Shown: positions 34,378 to 48,948 of the stretch, in pieces
Layout of the letters: every line of letters starts with the position of its first letter
How positions within the stretch are numbered: position 1 is the first letter of the stretch
Source: Atkinsonella hypoxylon
Taxonomy: Eukaryota; Ascomycota; Sordariomycetes; Hypocreales; Clavicipitaceae
Direction: 5' to 3'
NCBI GenBank assembly: GCA_000729835.1
Contig: JFHB01000081.1
Span: 62,001 to 126,000 of the forward strand
Length of the DNA stretch: 64,000 bases
The notes under the pieces: generated by a model
The model's input: only the letters and a program-made list of their open reading frames with translations
Databases searched by the model: none
What the model was told of the DNA's origin: nothing
Program-made: the position numbers and the translations under genes

Positions 34378-36827
34378 GGTGATTGTGAGTTCAATTGCCC
34401 GTCTTAACCAGAGAACACCGGAATTGGAACGGCTCGATTATCGTGTGGTGGGGTTGGCAACAAGGGAGTTGTAGATATATGCCTTGCCACCACCATTCAT
34501 CAAGGGTGACGATTGGCGCAAGCGATAAAAGAAAGTTCGAATGGACGGGATAATGAGAATGCGGGTGCTGCTGCTACTGCTGCGTCAATGGGGGCTAGAT
34601 CTGGCAGCGGGTACAACAACTCTCGACTTTGCCGGCGTAAAGAAGCTCTACTGAAAATGTGTCCAAAGTGTCGTTTGTAGTAACTAGCTGTCACGCTTAT
34701 TCGACTGTTGTGCCAGCCTGGCACTGGCACAGGCCTTGAATGTCAGGTATCAACGGATGAACCCCCTTTTGGCGGGGTTCCAGTATATCTCAGGTCCAGA
34801 CCATGTGTGCGTTCCAGAATGGGTGTATTTTTGGCCAGAATAGCAGGCGGTGAAGCGTTTGGCATATGCTAATTACACAGTGTATTGGTGCGAATTAAAC
34901 ATTTTTGTATTTAGTAGTATATGCACTAATCTCTAGTGGTAAAGGCACTAAGATCTAGTGGTACATGCACGCTTTATAGGCTCTAGAAATCTTGCTTAAA
35001 ATTTAAGCCATTCTGCCTAAAAATACACGCGTTCTAGACCAACGCACACATGGTGAGATTTACTGTACTCACCTTATGGCGCATATTCTGGGTCGGTGGC
35101 CTTTAACTACTCCGTAGCAGCACCACACCAGGCACCAGGGGCAGAAGCACAGTCAATCCGGGACATGATACAGTGCAATGCTTCACGCATTGATTGTCTG
35201 TTTGATATCTTTATCGCGTGGCCATAATGAGCTGATCAAAACCCCTTGGCGTCTACTCTTAGAACTCAGCATGCAGGGGACAGATTTCATGACGGAACGG
35301 GAAGCCATTACTCTCCTTATCAAGACCTATCATGCGGTTTAATTTGGTTCCTGGGCATTTGCATACCTCCACAGCTGGTATCGCTAATCCCAAACATGAA
35401 GATGTGCTCGGAGTCTGCTAGAATCGAGCGCGGAGAGTAGATGATAACTCAAAAACTGACACTCTATTCGCTCTTTACTTCTTGCTGTTCAAAGCTACGC
35501 CGAAGTCGTGGTTTATAATGTCCTGTTTTTATGGTTCAACACAGCGTAGCACAGTATTGCAACAGGACCCCTGGTTAATGATGCTATTCAATGGAGTACA
35601 TTGTGACCTCTCCATGCAGCTTGCACAAGACACTGGACAAGGGTTGTATTTTTTTCTCTTATGTTGATACTTATCTTATTCTTTTTTTTTTTTTTTTTTT
35701 GATGCTTAGCTCCATCTGATTGCCGGAACGGTACAGAGTGACCGCCTAACGAGATGATCGCAGGCGATTTGCTGATGGCTAATCTGAGAGCTGAAGAGCA
35801 GCTTACGGCGGGCTTCATGATGCAAACATTAAAGCCCTAGCACTTGTTTGTCAAATTTGGCTGCGTCTTCAGCACTATGAGATTTATTGACCTGCCTTCT
35901 TGATCGGATAGTCGAAAGACATCAATGCGATGTTAAGTCTCGTATCGCGTACCGTGCGAATAAGCAAATTTCCGAGACTGTGAAGCCAAGCCATCTATTG
36001 ATTCCTATTAACTAGTACTCGACTGAGCCTTTTGCCCCCCCCCTCCCTCCCTCTTAGCTTTCCAGTGGCACTACGGCCGCCCTAGATTCACCTAGTAATA
36101 AGCAAGCAGCAAGCGACTGCTCCGCCTCGCTCCGCCTCGGACTGGATGACGCTTCCACCGCCACCACTCTGTATTACGATGGCTGGGGACTGGAGTTGTT
36201 AGAGCCCCGGCCAGGCCATTTCCATTTCCAGGCTGGCCAGACCAGACAACCTTTCCGCTTCGCAGTCATTCCTGAATAAGTACCGCTTTATCCCTTTGCG
36301 CACCTTTGACCCCGTGCGTGTCGCTTCTCTTCCCTGACCTGAGTTGCTTGTCCTTGATACAGATTTACGCTTATCCTTTATACACACATTAATCATTCAT
36401 TCTAGCGTGCCAAGCCACGCACAACAAAGTCCTCATTCACACGTGGGCTCTGCTCTCCTTGCGGGCCTGACGGCGTCAAGGCACCTCAGATCAAGACGGG
36501 ACCCAGACGTGTCTTGCGGGGCCCTGCAGAACCCGAGTTAAACCACTCGTTCACAGCGTTTCCGGATATCCTGCAGCTCAAGGCCACGCCGCCTCGGTTT
36601 TCGTCATCATCAACGCAACTTGGCTGTACAGACTTTGCCGTCAGTCCTGCATTAGTGGCTGTGACATCAACATTCGACTCGGCTGCGGGCGCTGAGGCCT
36701 CTGCGAAGACAACCTATCGATCGAAACCCCAGTTGCCGTCCCTCTTGAATCTGGCTGCAACCTCCTCGAAGCTAGGAGACAATTCTTCGATCACACATCT
36801 GTCAAGATTGGTCTTCATAAGAACATT
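34378..36827. other. Intergenic region between divergent genes, with an inverted-repeat element
   Basis: It holds the promoter of sec27 on the left and the long leader of the Sch9 kinase on the right. The MITE-like element is at 34781-35065. A 19-base T run is at 35682-35700. A 146-codon frame at 36514-36954 has no ATG and overlaps the kinase leader, so I take it as noncoding. Confidence 0.5.
34781..35065. mobile_element. MITE-like element with terminal inverted repeats
   Basis: Both ends read inward CAGTAwATCTCA, then CCATGTGTGCGTT, then GTGTATTTTT and GCAGAAT/CCAGAAT. The left arm is 34781-34841; the right arm is 35065-35010 on the minus strand, interrupted by a 7 base insertion in the left arm. 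The 285 bp element is AT-rich and has no coding capacity, so it would need a transposase in trans. No clean target-site duplication is visible. A 20 base identity to 33-52 shows that related ends occur elsewhere. Confidence 0.7.
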
Positions 36828-39041
36828 ATGTCTTGGAAGCTCACAAAGAGTTCGTGAATACCATCTTCTTGGTCCTCAGTTCACATCAGCGGTGATTCTG
36901 GCTTGGTCCATATCCGCGCATCCACTTACTTGTACTTATGGCATGAGGGACTGACAAATTTGGACATCCGATAGAACTCAAGGAGACCCATCTTGGGCCT
37001 CTAAGCAGTGCTTTTGCTCGATCACCTTCAACCTCCACCATCACAGAAAAAGATGCTAAGGCAAATCAGGCACCTGGCGATTTAACGCCAACTACCGAGA
37101 GTGCCATTGGTAAGCAATTGCAGGCCTAGCTGCCGTCTGACACGAGCCTCACTTCTGTAAATACAATCTAACAATATTCGGCATATATAGCCGCATCCGA
37201 AGCGATGGCTCAAGCGCCAGTCGTCAAGCCACCGAAGCCAGGTATCTTGGTCGTGACTCTCCACGAGGGCCAGGGGTTTTCACTGCCTGAAGCACATCGA
37301 AATGCCTTCACTTCCCAGCACCAGGGCTCGCTTTCCACCAGCAATGCAGCATCTAGCGTAGCCAACTCCGTACGACCGTCGTCCTCGCAACGCGTGGTCG
37401 GCTCATTCAGCAACGGAACCGGACGACCTCACTCATCGGCTGGCGGTTTTAGCGGCATTCCCACTAACCATGGCCGCATATCAGGCAAGTATATGCCTTA
37501 TGCTTTACTGGATTTTGACAAAGTTCAAGTTTTTGTCAACTCGGTAGACGGGAACCCCGAGAATCCTCTTTGGGCAGGTGGAAATACACAATACAAGTTT
37601 GATGTGTCAAGAGTCACGGAGCTAGTCATCCACCTCTATCTGCGAAATCCCATGGCCGCTCCCGGATCTGGTCGCAGTCAGGATATTTTCTTGGGTGTGG
37701 CGCGAATCAATCCGCGATTCGAAGAGAGGCAACACTTCGTCGAGGACCCTAAGGCTAGCAAGAAGGACAGAGAGAAGGCGGCTGCAGAGCATGCCCAACG
37801 CCAAAAGGGCGAAGGCCATAGCGGAGTCGAATGGGTAGATATTCAATTTGGCACGGGCAAAATCAAGGTTGGTGTGGAATATGTCGCGACCCGTGCCGGT
37901 AAGCTCAGGATCGAGGATTTCGAGCTACTCAAAGTTGTCGGTAAAGGTAGTTTTGGCAAGGTCATGCAAGTTCGCAAGAAAGATACCAACCGCATCTACG
38001 CTCTCAAGACCATCCGCAAAGCTCACATTATCTCCCGATCCGAGGTTTCTCACACCTTAGCAGAGCGATCTGTGCTGGCGCAGATCAACAACCCTTTCAT
38101 TGTACCACTGAAATTCAGTTTCCAATCTCCTGAAAAGCTTTACTTTGTTCTCGCCTTTGTCAACGGCGGGGAACTATTCCATCACTTGCAGAAGGAACAT
38201 CGGTTCGATGTGAACAGGGCTAGGTTTTACACGGCCGAGTTGCTGTGCGCATTGGAGTGCTTGCATGGCTTCAGCGTTATTTACCGAGATCTGAAGCCGG
38301 AAAATATCCTGCTCGATTACCAAGGGCACATTGCCTTATGCGACTTTGGACTTTGCAAACTGGACATGAAGGATGAGGACCGAACCAACACGTTCTGCGG
38401 TACTCCAGAATATTTAGCGCCCGAGCTCCTGATGGGCAAGGGTTACAAAAAGACAGTTGACTGGTGGACCCTGGGCGTCTTGCTGTATGAGATGTTGACA
38501 GGTTTGCCACCATTCTACGACGAGAACACAAACGAGATGTACCGCAAGATTCTGTCTGAGCCTTTACATTTTTCCGACGTCGTACCTCCGGCTGCGAAGG
38601 ACTTACTCACAAAGCTCCTGAACCGTGACCCGGATGAACGTCTCGGTGCCAACGGCTCTGCTGAGATCAAGGCCCATCCCTTCTTCCATGCCATAGATTG
38701 GCGCAAGTTGCTGCAGCGCAAATATGAGCCGACATTCAAGCCTAGTGTGGTATGTATAGACCCAACTTACAGCACGAGCGGCTTTTGCCTCATTCGCTCC
38801 CCGTTTTCAGATATGCGTTCTAACAAATAGCTAGGTCGATGCCTTGGACACCAAAAACTTTGATGAGGGATTTACCAGCGAAGCACCGCAGGATTCTCTC
38901 GTCGAAGGGCCTCTCCTATCACAAACACTGCAGAACCAGTTCCAAGGCTTCAGCTACAACCGTCCTATTGCCGGACTAGGTGACGCGGGCGGCAGTGTCA
39001 CGGATCCATCTTTTGTAGGAAGCATACAAGAAGGGCGATAA
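36828..39041 (+). CDS. sch9: Sch9-type AGC serine/threonine kinase
   Basis: Exons 36828-36849 (inferred), 36975-37109, 37191-38749 and 38835-39041 give 640 residues in frame. It is the TORC1-controlled S6-kinase-like regulator of growth, ribosome synthesis and stress in fungi. A C2-like region lies at about 70-290 (PGILVVTLHEGQGF, GKYMPYALLDFDKVQVFVNS, TELVIHLYLRNP). The kinase domain has GKGSFGKV (about 303-310), the ALKTIRK lysine (about 325), RDLKPEN (about 418), DFG (about 437) and an activation loop NTFCGTPEYLAPE. The AGC tail ends with the hydrophobic motif FQGFSY, present only after splicing out 38750-38834 (acceptor ATAGCTAG). The part before residue 58 contains LSSAFARSPSTSTITEKD and LTPTTESAIAASEAMA, typical of filamentous fungal Sch9. 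The first exon (MSWKLTK) relies on a GTTCGT donor and is the least certain part. An ATG at 37205 would give a shorter form. Confidence 0.92.
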
Positions 39042-40776
39042 AGGGACGATGATGCCACATGAAGTTGCGGCAGGGAGGACGCAGCTTCTAGATGATTGTA
39101 GACATGGACGGGCGCGTGGACAGGTTCGTTACAATCACAAATCTTCTTAAAGCCTGGTATTTCCATAGAATGGGAAATAAATAAATATATCGAGTAGAGT
39201 TGCATTTTTGATCCGCCTCAGGACTGAGAGAGCCTGACTTTGCATTCTTTTGGCTTGGGTTTGCACTTTTGAGACCAAGTCATCAAGAAAAGATGCCCGT
39301 GAATATATTTATTTCTATGGTGCCTTATATCATCGTTGATATCGTGAGTCGATATCTCCCTTCGTCATACATTCAGCATTCCAGCATCAGCATGTTTTAC
39401 TGAGCATACGTTGTGATTCAATATAAACCTGAGTGTCTTTGCGACAAAAGAGGCGATGGTGAGGCCAATATCTAGTTTTAAGAAGATAGTGGAATCACCG
39501 GAATTCATCGTGAACGCAAGGAGTACTACAAACTGCGACCACAGGGAATCGGCCGGCTCATCGATGCAAATGTTCACTTTTCCACGAAAAGAGACGCGGT
39601 CTCTTATATTCTTTTAAAGGAGCAGCCGCAGGCTCTTTGCAGATATCGTCTCAAGCTCCGCTTTAGGACTATGCCAAACTCAGCCAGCACAGCTTGCGAA
39701 GCAGACTCCCGTCTGGTGTTGCTGCTGAGTCTCGGTGTACTGTTTTTTTTTCACCGACCCACACGGTTGCCAATGTATCTCCCGCCTTGCGCTGTGTGTG
39801 GTGTGGGTTGGGGTAGGAAGTTGAAGTCGGGTGGATGTCGTGCCTGAAAAATTCGGGTTCTAGACCTGAATTATTTACAAAGAACGAATTGTGCAAGGGA
39901 AGTCAATTGCCTGGGTCCCATGTATTGTCCTGAAGTTAACCCATCAGCCTCAAGACACGCAACACTGTGACAGCTAGCTCGGTGTATTGTGGTAAGGCTC
40001 GCAGTCTGGCCTGTGGTAGGTAATGATGTACAGGTGATGGATGGGTGACATCAGACACCCAACCCTCCTTGCTATCGGGGTTTGATGCAACTGCGGCAGG
40101 TCCAACCTGCCCCTCACTACGGAATAAGGCGCTGGTCTATGGGATCTTGCCGGTCCCTAATTAAGTCGATGATACAAGGTCCTTCAAATGATGGTGCTGG
40201 GGGCCAGGTGCTTAGAAAAAATATTGATGAATAATTACAGAATAATAGCAGCTTGCGCAACGCACTTACTTTAGAATCAGTCAGCAACACCAAAGCGCAT
40301 CCCAGCACACCATCAAGTATCCAGGCTCAATAAGCTCCACTCAAGCTCTGCCAGCTGCGGTACTTATTTTACCAGCGTTTCTTTCCCCAGACTTCAATTG
40401 CATTTCGTTCCCCCCGCTCGATAATCGATCGCCTCTTCAACTTTGCTTCTCTCGGGGATTGAGTAGAAATATCATTTCAACCCTTTGGTGCTCCCCATAG
40501 TTGCGTCACCACACCAATCTGACAACCCCTCAGGATCCAAATCTCGTAGGTGTCGCAGCTGCCCCTCCATCTGACTTGTGCGTCACAGCCCGACCAGCAA
40601 GTGTGGGTGATAGGGACACATCTCTCTCATCCCACAGCCCCTTCAGCAGTGCAGTTCTCTTGCTCCTGTTTTCCGATCCACAACCCTTAAAGAACTAACT
40701 AACCATACCCATTGTCACACGTTTCCAGAACACTTCTTGTACTTGTCGGGTCAACGAGCTTCTTCTTAACGCCGCC
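39042..40776. other. Intergenic; PGI promoter region
   Basis: No supported gene. The last 400 bases before 40777 are pyrimidine-rich, as expected for the leader of a highly expressed fungal gene. Confidence 0.5.
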
Positions 40777-42666
<1,890 letters not shown>

Positions 42667-43010
42667 AATTGATCTTTGTCGGATCGAAGAAGTCATTATA
42701 ATGACAAAAAGGACTGAGAGTGACATCTATAGGGCACTAGAACCAGGCTATAAGTCCTCTGTGAAGTAGCCCCAAATTGACGAAGTAGGGTGAGTGCAGA
42801 ATGACTATAGCTTAATAGCACATGGCGTTGATTGAATACATTTGCGTCGTTCAAGTCGGTCAGAAGTATTTCGGCAAACGAGCATACTGAAGTCATGAGG
42901 GATAGCGCGGGTCATGTGACCCCACAATGCATTTCACCAGCATTGGTGGCAAAAGCTTTCACAATGTTTCAGACTATGGCCGTGAGATCAGCGTACAGTT
43001 CGCCATAGCA

Positions 43011-43342
43011 CTATAACAAGCTGTTAGCATTGGCCGACTCACCGTTTCGTGACGTGGTGTGCGCCTCACCGCAATCACCGTCACACTCCATCTTCAAGGT
43101 GGACATGTTGAATTGCAGATCAGTACTAACGGCAGTCCCCGCGGGGAAGTACGATGTACCTCGGAAGATGTCGGCCACAGATGCGTCAATTTGTTCATTC
43201 AATTAGTATAATGCACATTATTCGATAGTATCTGTAGATCAGATGAGGTAGTTCAATAAAAGGTCGCTCTGTTCGTGCATTGCATGGCTTGAATGCTACT
43301 ACATTGGGCGTTACTAGAGGCCGTTGCAAGGAGAGCCAGGGT
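43011..43342 (-). pseudogene. Possible relic of a small secreted protein gene
   Basis: On the minus strand a signal-peptide-like stretch (TTLALLATASSNAQC) starts near 43,340 directly after an ATA codon where an ATG would be expected. It runs into a stop about 30 codons later. Downstream, 43,202-43,011 is open and protein-like (QIDASVADIFRGTSYFPAGT, ending in MECDGDCGE before a GTGAGG donor-like site). The two parts are in different frames and no clean intron joins them. It may be a decayed gene or coincidence. Confidence 0.22.
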
Positions 43343-44824
43343 TGTTATTCTTGGAAGGTAAGCGAGTTGTGATATTAAGAAGTGGGGGATCGGCCGGACA
43401 CGGCGATCAGGCCCGAGGTTCGTGATGGAATACAGCAGGGGACAGCGGTTATCGTGGCGATAGGCTTGTGGGATTGAGCGTCACGGAATGGTGAAGCACG
43501 GGCCTGAAAGGAGCTGGCATGAGCTATGGATCCGTACTTTGGCTTGTGGTGGGTGACATGATACACATGGGAGATGACCGAGCTAACGCCTAACTCTTCG
43601 GTATCATAAGAGAATCCCATCTAGTGCGCGATGACATCAACACTGCAAGCCGCTGATTGAGGTGTAGCTAGGAGTACGGAGTATAGAGCGAGGTTTATGA
43701 TGGTGGAGTTTTGCACACGGCCATTGCAGATCGCGCATGTCATATTATTCAATTGGCTAGCAAGATGATTCGTGACCTGGCCGTGACCTGGCCGTGACTT
43801 GGACTTTGAGCACTAACTAATTAGGTATATATGATCGGTTCTGCACGTCTTGCAAGAGTCCAGCGCCATCTAGGGTCTCGGGATCACATGCAGACCCTGA
43901 GCAGTTATCATCCATGGCAAGAGACCCTGAGCACAATCACGCCTGCACTTTGGTGCTACAAGGGTGTATCTTTGCTTTTCTTACCATTGCCATGGAAAAG
44001 CCGATCGGTTAAAAACTGTAACCGCCAGGAAGCACCGCGGTCGCGTCTCCTGAAGCTACTATTACTTTGTATTCTCACTGATAATCATACTGTATGGATT
44101 TACATATGCCCCTCTCTGTTGACGGACGACCTGAGTTAACCTATTGTGCCCGTGCGGTTTTTTTTTTTTGGCATGGGGCGAAGGGAATTCCGTTGCGGGG
44201 CCGTTAAGATATTTGATGGTGTTGATCGGCCGAATTTGTTTGACTTGCCATCACAACAAGTTTTGCCTTCAAAGAAACTATGTAGGTAGATTCTCTGTAT
44301 TGTGGCGAGACTCATGTATCTGCATTAGCTAATTTCCATTACGCCGATAGCTAGATGCTGTTTCTGCTGTTTCTCAGCTCTGCCTTGATTTTCCCAGTCT
44401 GACCCGATGAGGAGGCCAGACCCGTGGTGGATGGGGATGGTTATTAGATCGCTTTGGCGCATTTTGGACAGGTAGGTCTTTAATTATCCGCACGATATCC
44501 CTCACTAACTAGTTACTCTCTGCCATGGCAACTCGCCTCCTCCCGATGAGCCACGTGGGTGGCCGGTTTAGACCCCTTCCCCTTCTGCCCATCCCTGTCA
44601 TCGAAAAGGTCCAGAGAAGTGACCTGCAATGCCAACAAACAATGAAGATTGTTGCCACGTTGATGAATGTTGTACTGTTGCTGAGCTGACACCAATTACT
44701 GCCTCGCCGTCGTGTTCTCTCTCGACGGAGTACTACTCATCTATTCCGTTGCGCAGTGGTGTTACACCGGTGCAAAGAAGTAATGCGTTAGACGCGCTTT
44801 CTGACGCCTCGAGTACTCCGTACA

Positions 44825-45685
44825 ATGTGCCTATTTCCCTCGCCATCGTCACACTTGAACGACAGTATTGCAAACGCGCCTGGCAGCCAACGGCAGACGG
44901 GGACTTTAGACCTGCTATGTTATAGCTGGCTAAGAAGCGCCGCGAGATGCTGTTCTCAAGCAGAAAGCGCCAACTTAACTCGACATGTTTCTGAACCAGA
45001 AGCTGTCGTGCGAGAAGCCAAACTCAACCACCCGAGAGATGCCAGACATGGACATGAACATGTACTCCGTAGTTACTCGTGCTCCGTATTAATAACAACC
45101 CACCAGCATAAAAGATGCGTCAAGTGTTACAGTGGAACTCACCCTTCCTTGTTGTCCTGCATCGTTTCTTGCATGTCATTGGCCTATGGTTCGGCTTGGT
45201 GGCGTAGTCCGGCCTCTTCGAGACAGTACACTAGTTATGCTCCTTGGCTGCTAGCAGCGGGCATGTGCGTCATGAGAACATTGAATCATCTACGGACGTA
45301 TGATCAGTCAATCATGCATTTTGGCGGGCACTCCGCACACCTGGTGAGAAACTTGCCGCGAGAGGCCACAGCAGCAGAATTGTTGGCTGTTCGACCAGTG
45401 CTTCGTAAAAGCCGCACATGTGCCATGGAAATCCATCCATCTGCTCTTTGCCGCCGAGAGCCTCCAGCTTGCCAGACCCGTTCGGCACTTCTCGTGGCCA
45501 CGATGACAACATCATACGTTCCACCGAGCACGCGCCTGAGCATAAATTGGTCTGCATATGCGAATGTTGTGAATGCCCCCAGCCTGCATGTGGCCGGGTG
45601 GCTTGCCGCCTCCATGCCAGATAAGACGCATCTACGGATAAGGGGTAGTCAATTTAAGCCCGACCCTTGCTGCCGTTGGTGCTGA
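44825..45685 (+). other. Long open frame of uncertain coding status
   Basis: An ATG-started frame of 286 codons. The product is rich in Ser, Ala, Arg, Cys and His, has no recognisable domain and lacks the charge pattern of a folded protein. The minus strand is also open for over 100 codons here, which points to a low-stop-codon composition. I do not support it as a gene without transcript evidence. Confidence 0.15.
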
Positions 45686-46795
45686 GCGTCGGATTAAATT
45701 GACCCCCGCGGGGCACCACAAGGGGACATGAAGAATGTCACGATGTGTTGTTGGCGCAGGGCAGCAGACGCAGGCTGTTGGTTGGTTGCCCATCCCTCAA
45801 ACGGCCATCATGCGCCAGTAAGAGGTCAATGGATTAGCTTGTGAACTCATCAGAACCAGGGGAATGAAAGGCGCTCAGGTTTTACGGGTGGTCATCATGA
45901 TATACGGATAGAGCGAGAGAGAGTAAGAGCGAGAACGAGAGAGGGAGAGATGCACCCACCGCACACAAAGCTATCATCCTGTTTGACGATGCGTTAAAGG
46001 TACCTCAAATGTACCTTAAATGCATCGTGGGTTCCGCGACCTGCTTGGCGCCTTATGACTGTCCAAAGGACAGCTGCAATAATTACCTCATTTTCATTTC
46101 CCTCGATTCTCTAATATTCTGCATTCTCCACTTGTGCACCAGAGGCGTCGCATAGCAACATACCTAGGTACATGTACGGAGTAGTTACCAAACTTACCCC
46201 GCCGGCCCCACCTGCCCTGTTCTGAATACAGACAGTAATGCCGCTGCCGCCTCGTCGACGTCTCCGCTAAGCACGCACAGGCTCTGGTGGTTATGTACGG
46301 CACCTGCAGTCGGCGGGGGCGTCCCACCAAGAACCACAGCGAATGCAAATGCTTGCCATCGCTCTTTCCCTGACATCTGACGACACGCCCCTCTCAGTGT
46401 TTTAGCTGCTGGCCCACTAGCCCCGTCCACAATGCCTCAATCCTCTTCCATTATTGCGTAGGAAACAGTTTCGTCATCACCCTTTGACTTCCCGTTGAGT
46501 CGTCTCCAGTGTGTATAAAATCTCTTATACCCCTCCACTTTTCGTCTCGTTTCTCTCCATCTCCCATTCACTTCAGATAAGGTCACTGTTTTCGAGTTGA
46601 TTCCGGCATCCCCATACCCCGTGTTGAATATCTACCTACCTTACGCCCTCTTCTCACTGAATTCTTTGTCGCATTAGAGCCCCCCTCCTCTGTCATTATC
46701 CTCTTTCTGAGTTCGTCTGGCAACTTTGAGTAAGACCATCAGTCTTACGCTGTTCTACCTCACAAGATATCATATCTCATCCGTCGAATTCCACA

Positions 46796-48081
46796 ATGGC
46801 TCCAAGTACAAAGAAGGCCGTTCACTTTGGCGCCGGCAACATTGGTACGCACGAACCCCACTTACCCTACCCTGGATCGTGATCGTCCGCAGCTACAAAA
46901 CAATCGAGCAATCAGTGTTAACGTTTTGGATCTCCTCAGGTCGTGGATTCGTTGCGTGCTTCTTGCACAGCTCTGGCTATGAGGTCGTGTTTGCTGATGT
47001 GGTTGATTCGCTGATCGATAAGATCAACGCGGCACCTTCATACAAGGTCATTGAAGTCGGCACTGAAGGCACCACGGAAAAAACCATCACCAACTACCGT
47101 GCTATTAATTCAAAGACCCATGAAGAAGATTTGATCAAGGAGATTGCCACTGCGGAAGTCGTCACTTGCTCCGTGGGCCCCAACATCCTCAAGTTCATTG
47201 CACCCGTCATTGCAAAGGGCATCGATCGCCGCTCCACTGACGAGGCGCCTCTTCACGTTATTGCATGCGAGAATGCCATAGGCGCCACTGACACTCTTGC
47301 TCAACACATAAAGGATCCTCGAAACACAGCACCCGAGCGCTTAGAAGATCACCATCTCCGGGCCCGTTACGCCAATTCCGCCATTGATCGCATTGTTCCT
47401 GCTCAGGACCCTAACGCGGGACTGAACGTCACCCTCGAGAAGTTCTTCGAGTGGATCGTAGATAAGACTCCCTTCGAAGACGTTGGCATCCCATCTATTG
47501 AAGGCATTCAATGGGTTGACAACTTGGCTCCTTTCATCGAGCGCAAGCTGTTCACTGTCAACACCGGCCACGCCACTGCTGCCTACCACGGTTATAACCG
47601 AAGGAAGCGCACTGTCTACGATGCCCTTCAAGACAAAGACATCATGAGGGAAGTTCGAGGAGCTCTCATGGAGACTAAGAAACTCATTGTTGAAAAACAC
47701 GAGTTTGAGGAGGAGGACCAAGCTGCATATGTTGAGAAGATCATTAAGCGAATTAGCAATCCTCATTTGGAGGATGCTGTTGAGCGAGTCGGCCGTGCTC
47801 CTCTAAGAAAGCTTTCTCGCAAGGAACGTTTCATTGGCCCTGCCGCTGAGCTCGCTGAGATGGGCGAGTCCATCAAGTTTCTCCTCGACGCCATTGAAAT
47901 GTGCTTCCGCTTCCAAAACGTCGAAGAGGACGAAGAATCTAAGGAGCTGGCCAAGATCATGTCTGAGAACTCCGCAGAGGAAATTGTCAGCAAGGTTTGC
48001 GGCATCCAAAGCAGTGACAAGATCCATCCTCAGCTGGTTCGCGTTGTTCAGCGAGTCCTCGACGATAGTCGCGAGGATTGA
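46796..48081 (+). CDS. mpdA: Mannitol-1-phosphate 5-dehydrogenase
   Basis: Two exons, 46796-46844 and 46940-48081 (95 nt intron, GTACGC...CCTCAG), give 396 residues. The ATG at 46796 follows a CACA context. It reduces fructose-6-phosphate to mannitol-1-phosphate with NADH, the entry to the fungal mannitol pool. The NAD-binding motif GAGNIGRGF (residues 12-20) is split by the intron. The frame open upstream of 46796 belongs to the leader and the intron read-through, not to the protein. Further features are the polyol dehydrogenase blocks [39 protein letters not shown] and the C-terminal helical domain ending RVLDDSRED. Length fits the family. A TATAAAA about 280 bases upstream and a long CT-rich leader suggest strong expression. 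Confidence 0.95.
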
Positions 48082-48948
48082 CTGAATGGTCGAAGCAACA
48101 AACGACGGATTGGTGCCAGGATTTGACGGGCAAAGAAGAAACGTATTATGTGTTAAGGAACCTAGCTTAGCCCTTGTGGCTATAGGGAGTTTTATTTTCT
48201 CATGTTTGCCAATGAGCATGGCGCTTGGGACGGCTTTGGAGTTTATGAGCTATCGACTCAGCTTTTTGCAAGAGTCCTGTAATTGGGCGTGGCCACTACG
48301 GCTGACATATATAGATTGATTTTGATGACAAGAGGATTGATTCATCAATCATTGAGCGACAAGGCTACGGACCACGATTTTCCGTGATATAGAAGTCGAT
48401 GTAAAAGCCTGTATATCTGATACCAGCTGATTTTCGCCAGAGGATATTTTAGAGCTCGCATTGTGAAATGCTCATACCAGCCAGCGTCAAGTTGTGTTGT
48501 CCACTCAAATGTATACACATGTCACATGAAGGCAGTCAATGGTAGTAAAAGGATTGAGGGATGAAAAAATTCATCAAAACTACGATTAACGGCACAAGAA
48601 ATGTGGACCCACTATTCTCATGGTGTGTTACTCTCATTACCCTTTTTCCCATTTATTTGTTAGGTAGGTTCTTTGAAAAGGAGGGGGATATATTTTTAGG
48701 TAAGACGTGGAAATGTCCGTTAGAGTCGTTCCTGCCTTGGACAGGCAGTCAATTTCAAGCGACGGAGTTCAGGATGCTGCACGTCTGGAATGCTTCGCCT
48801 CCTGAAGTGTCCTGGATGGCACAAAACTGCTGTCACAAGAGACATAAGCATTCCTCATCACAGCGTCGCCAACGATATATTCCCGTCCTTCCCCGACTTT
48901 ACTCTATCACCGTGTCACCCAGAGTGCATGAATCAAACTGGCTTCAAA
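48082..48948. other. Intergenic
   Basis: The spacer includes the 3' end of the mannitol gene transcript and the promoter of the DUF4419 gene. The frame upstream of 48949 is open but has no good start and is probably leader. Confidence 0.5.

Larger units (their letters stand above)
42667..46795. other. Intergenic 4.1 kb; weak frames only
   Basis: It contains a possible secreted-protein relic near 43,010-43,340 and a long open frame at 44,825-45,685, both listed separately. A GA-rich tract lies at 45,909-45,950. The 46,500-46,795 part is the promoter and CT-rich leader of the next gene, with TATAAAA at about 46,514. Confidence 0.45.

Noticed and set aside
36514..36954. 146-codon frame in the Sch9 leader
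   Set aside because: No ATG start and it overlaps the inferred first exon and intron of sch9.
44825..45685. Treating the 286-codon frame as a confident gene
   Set aside because: Composition is not protein-like and the opposite strand is also open; listed only as uncertain.
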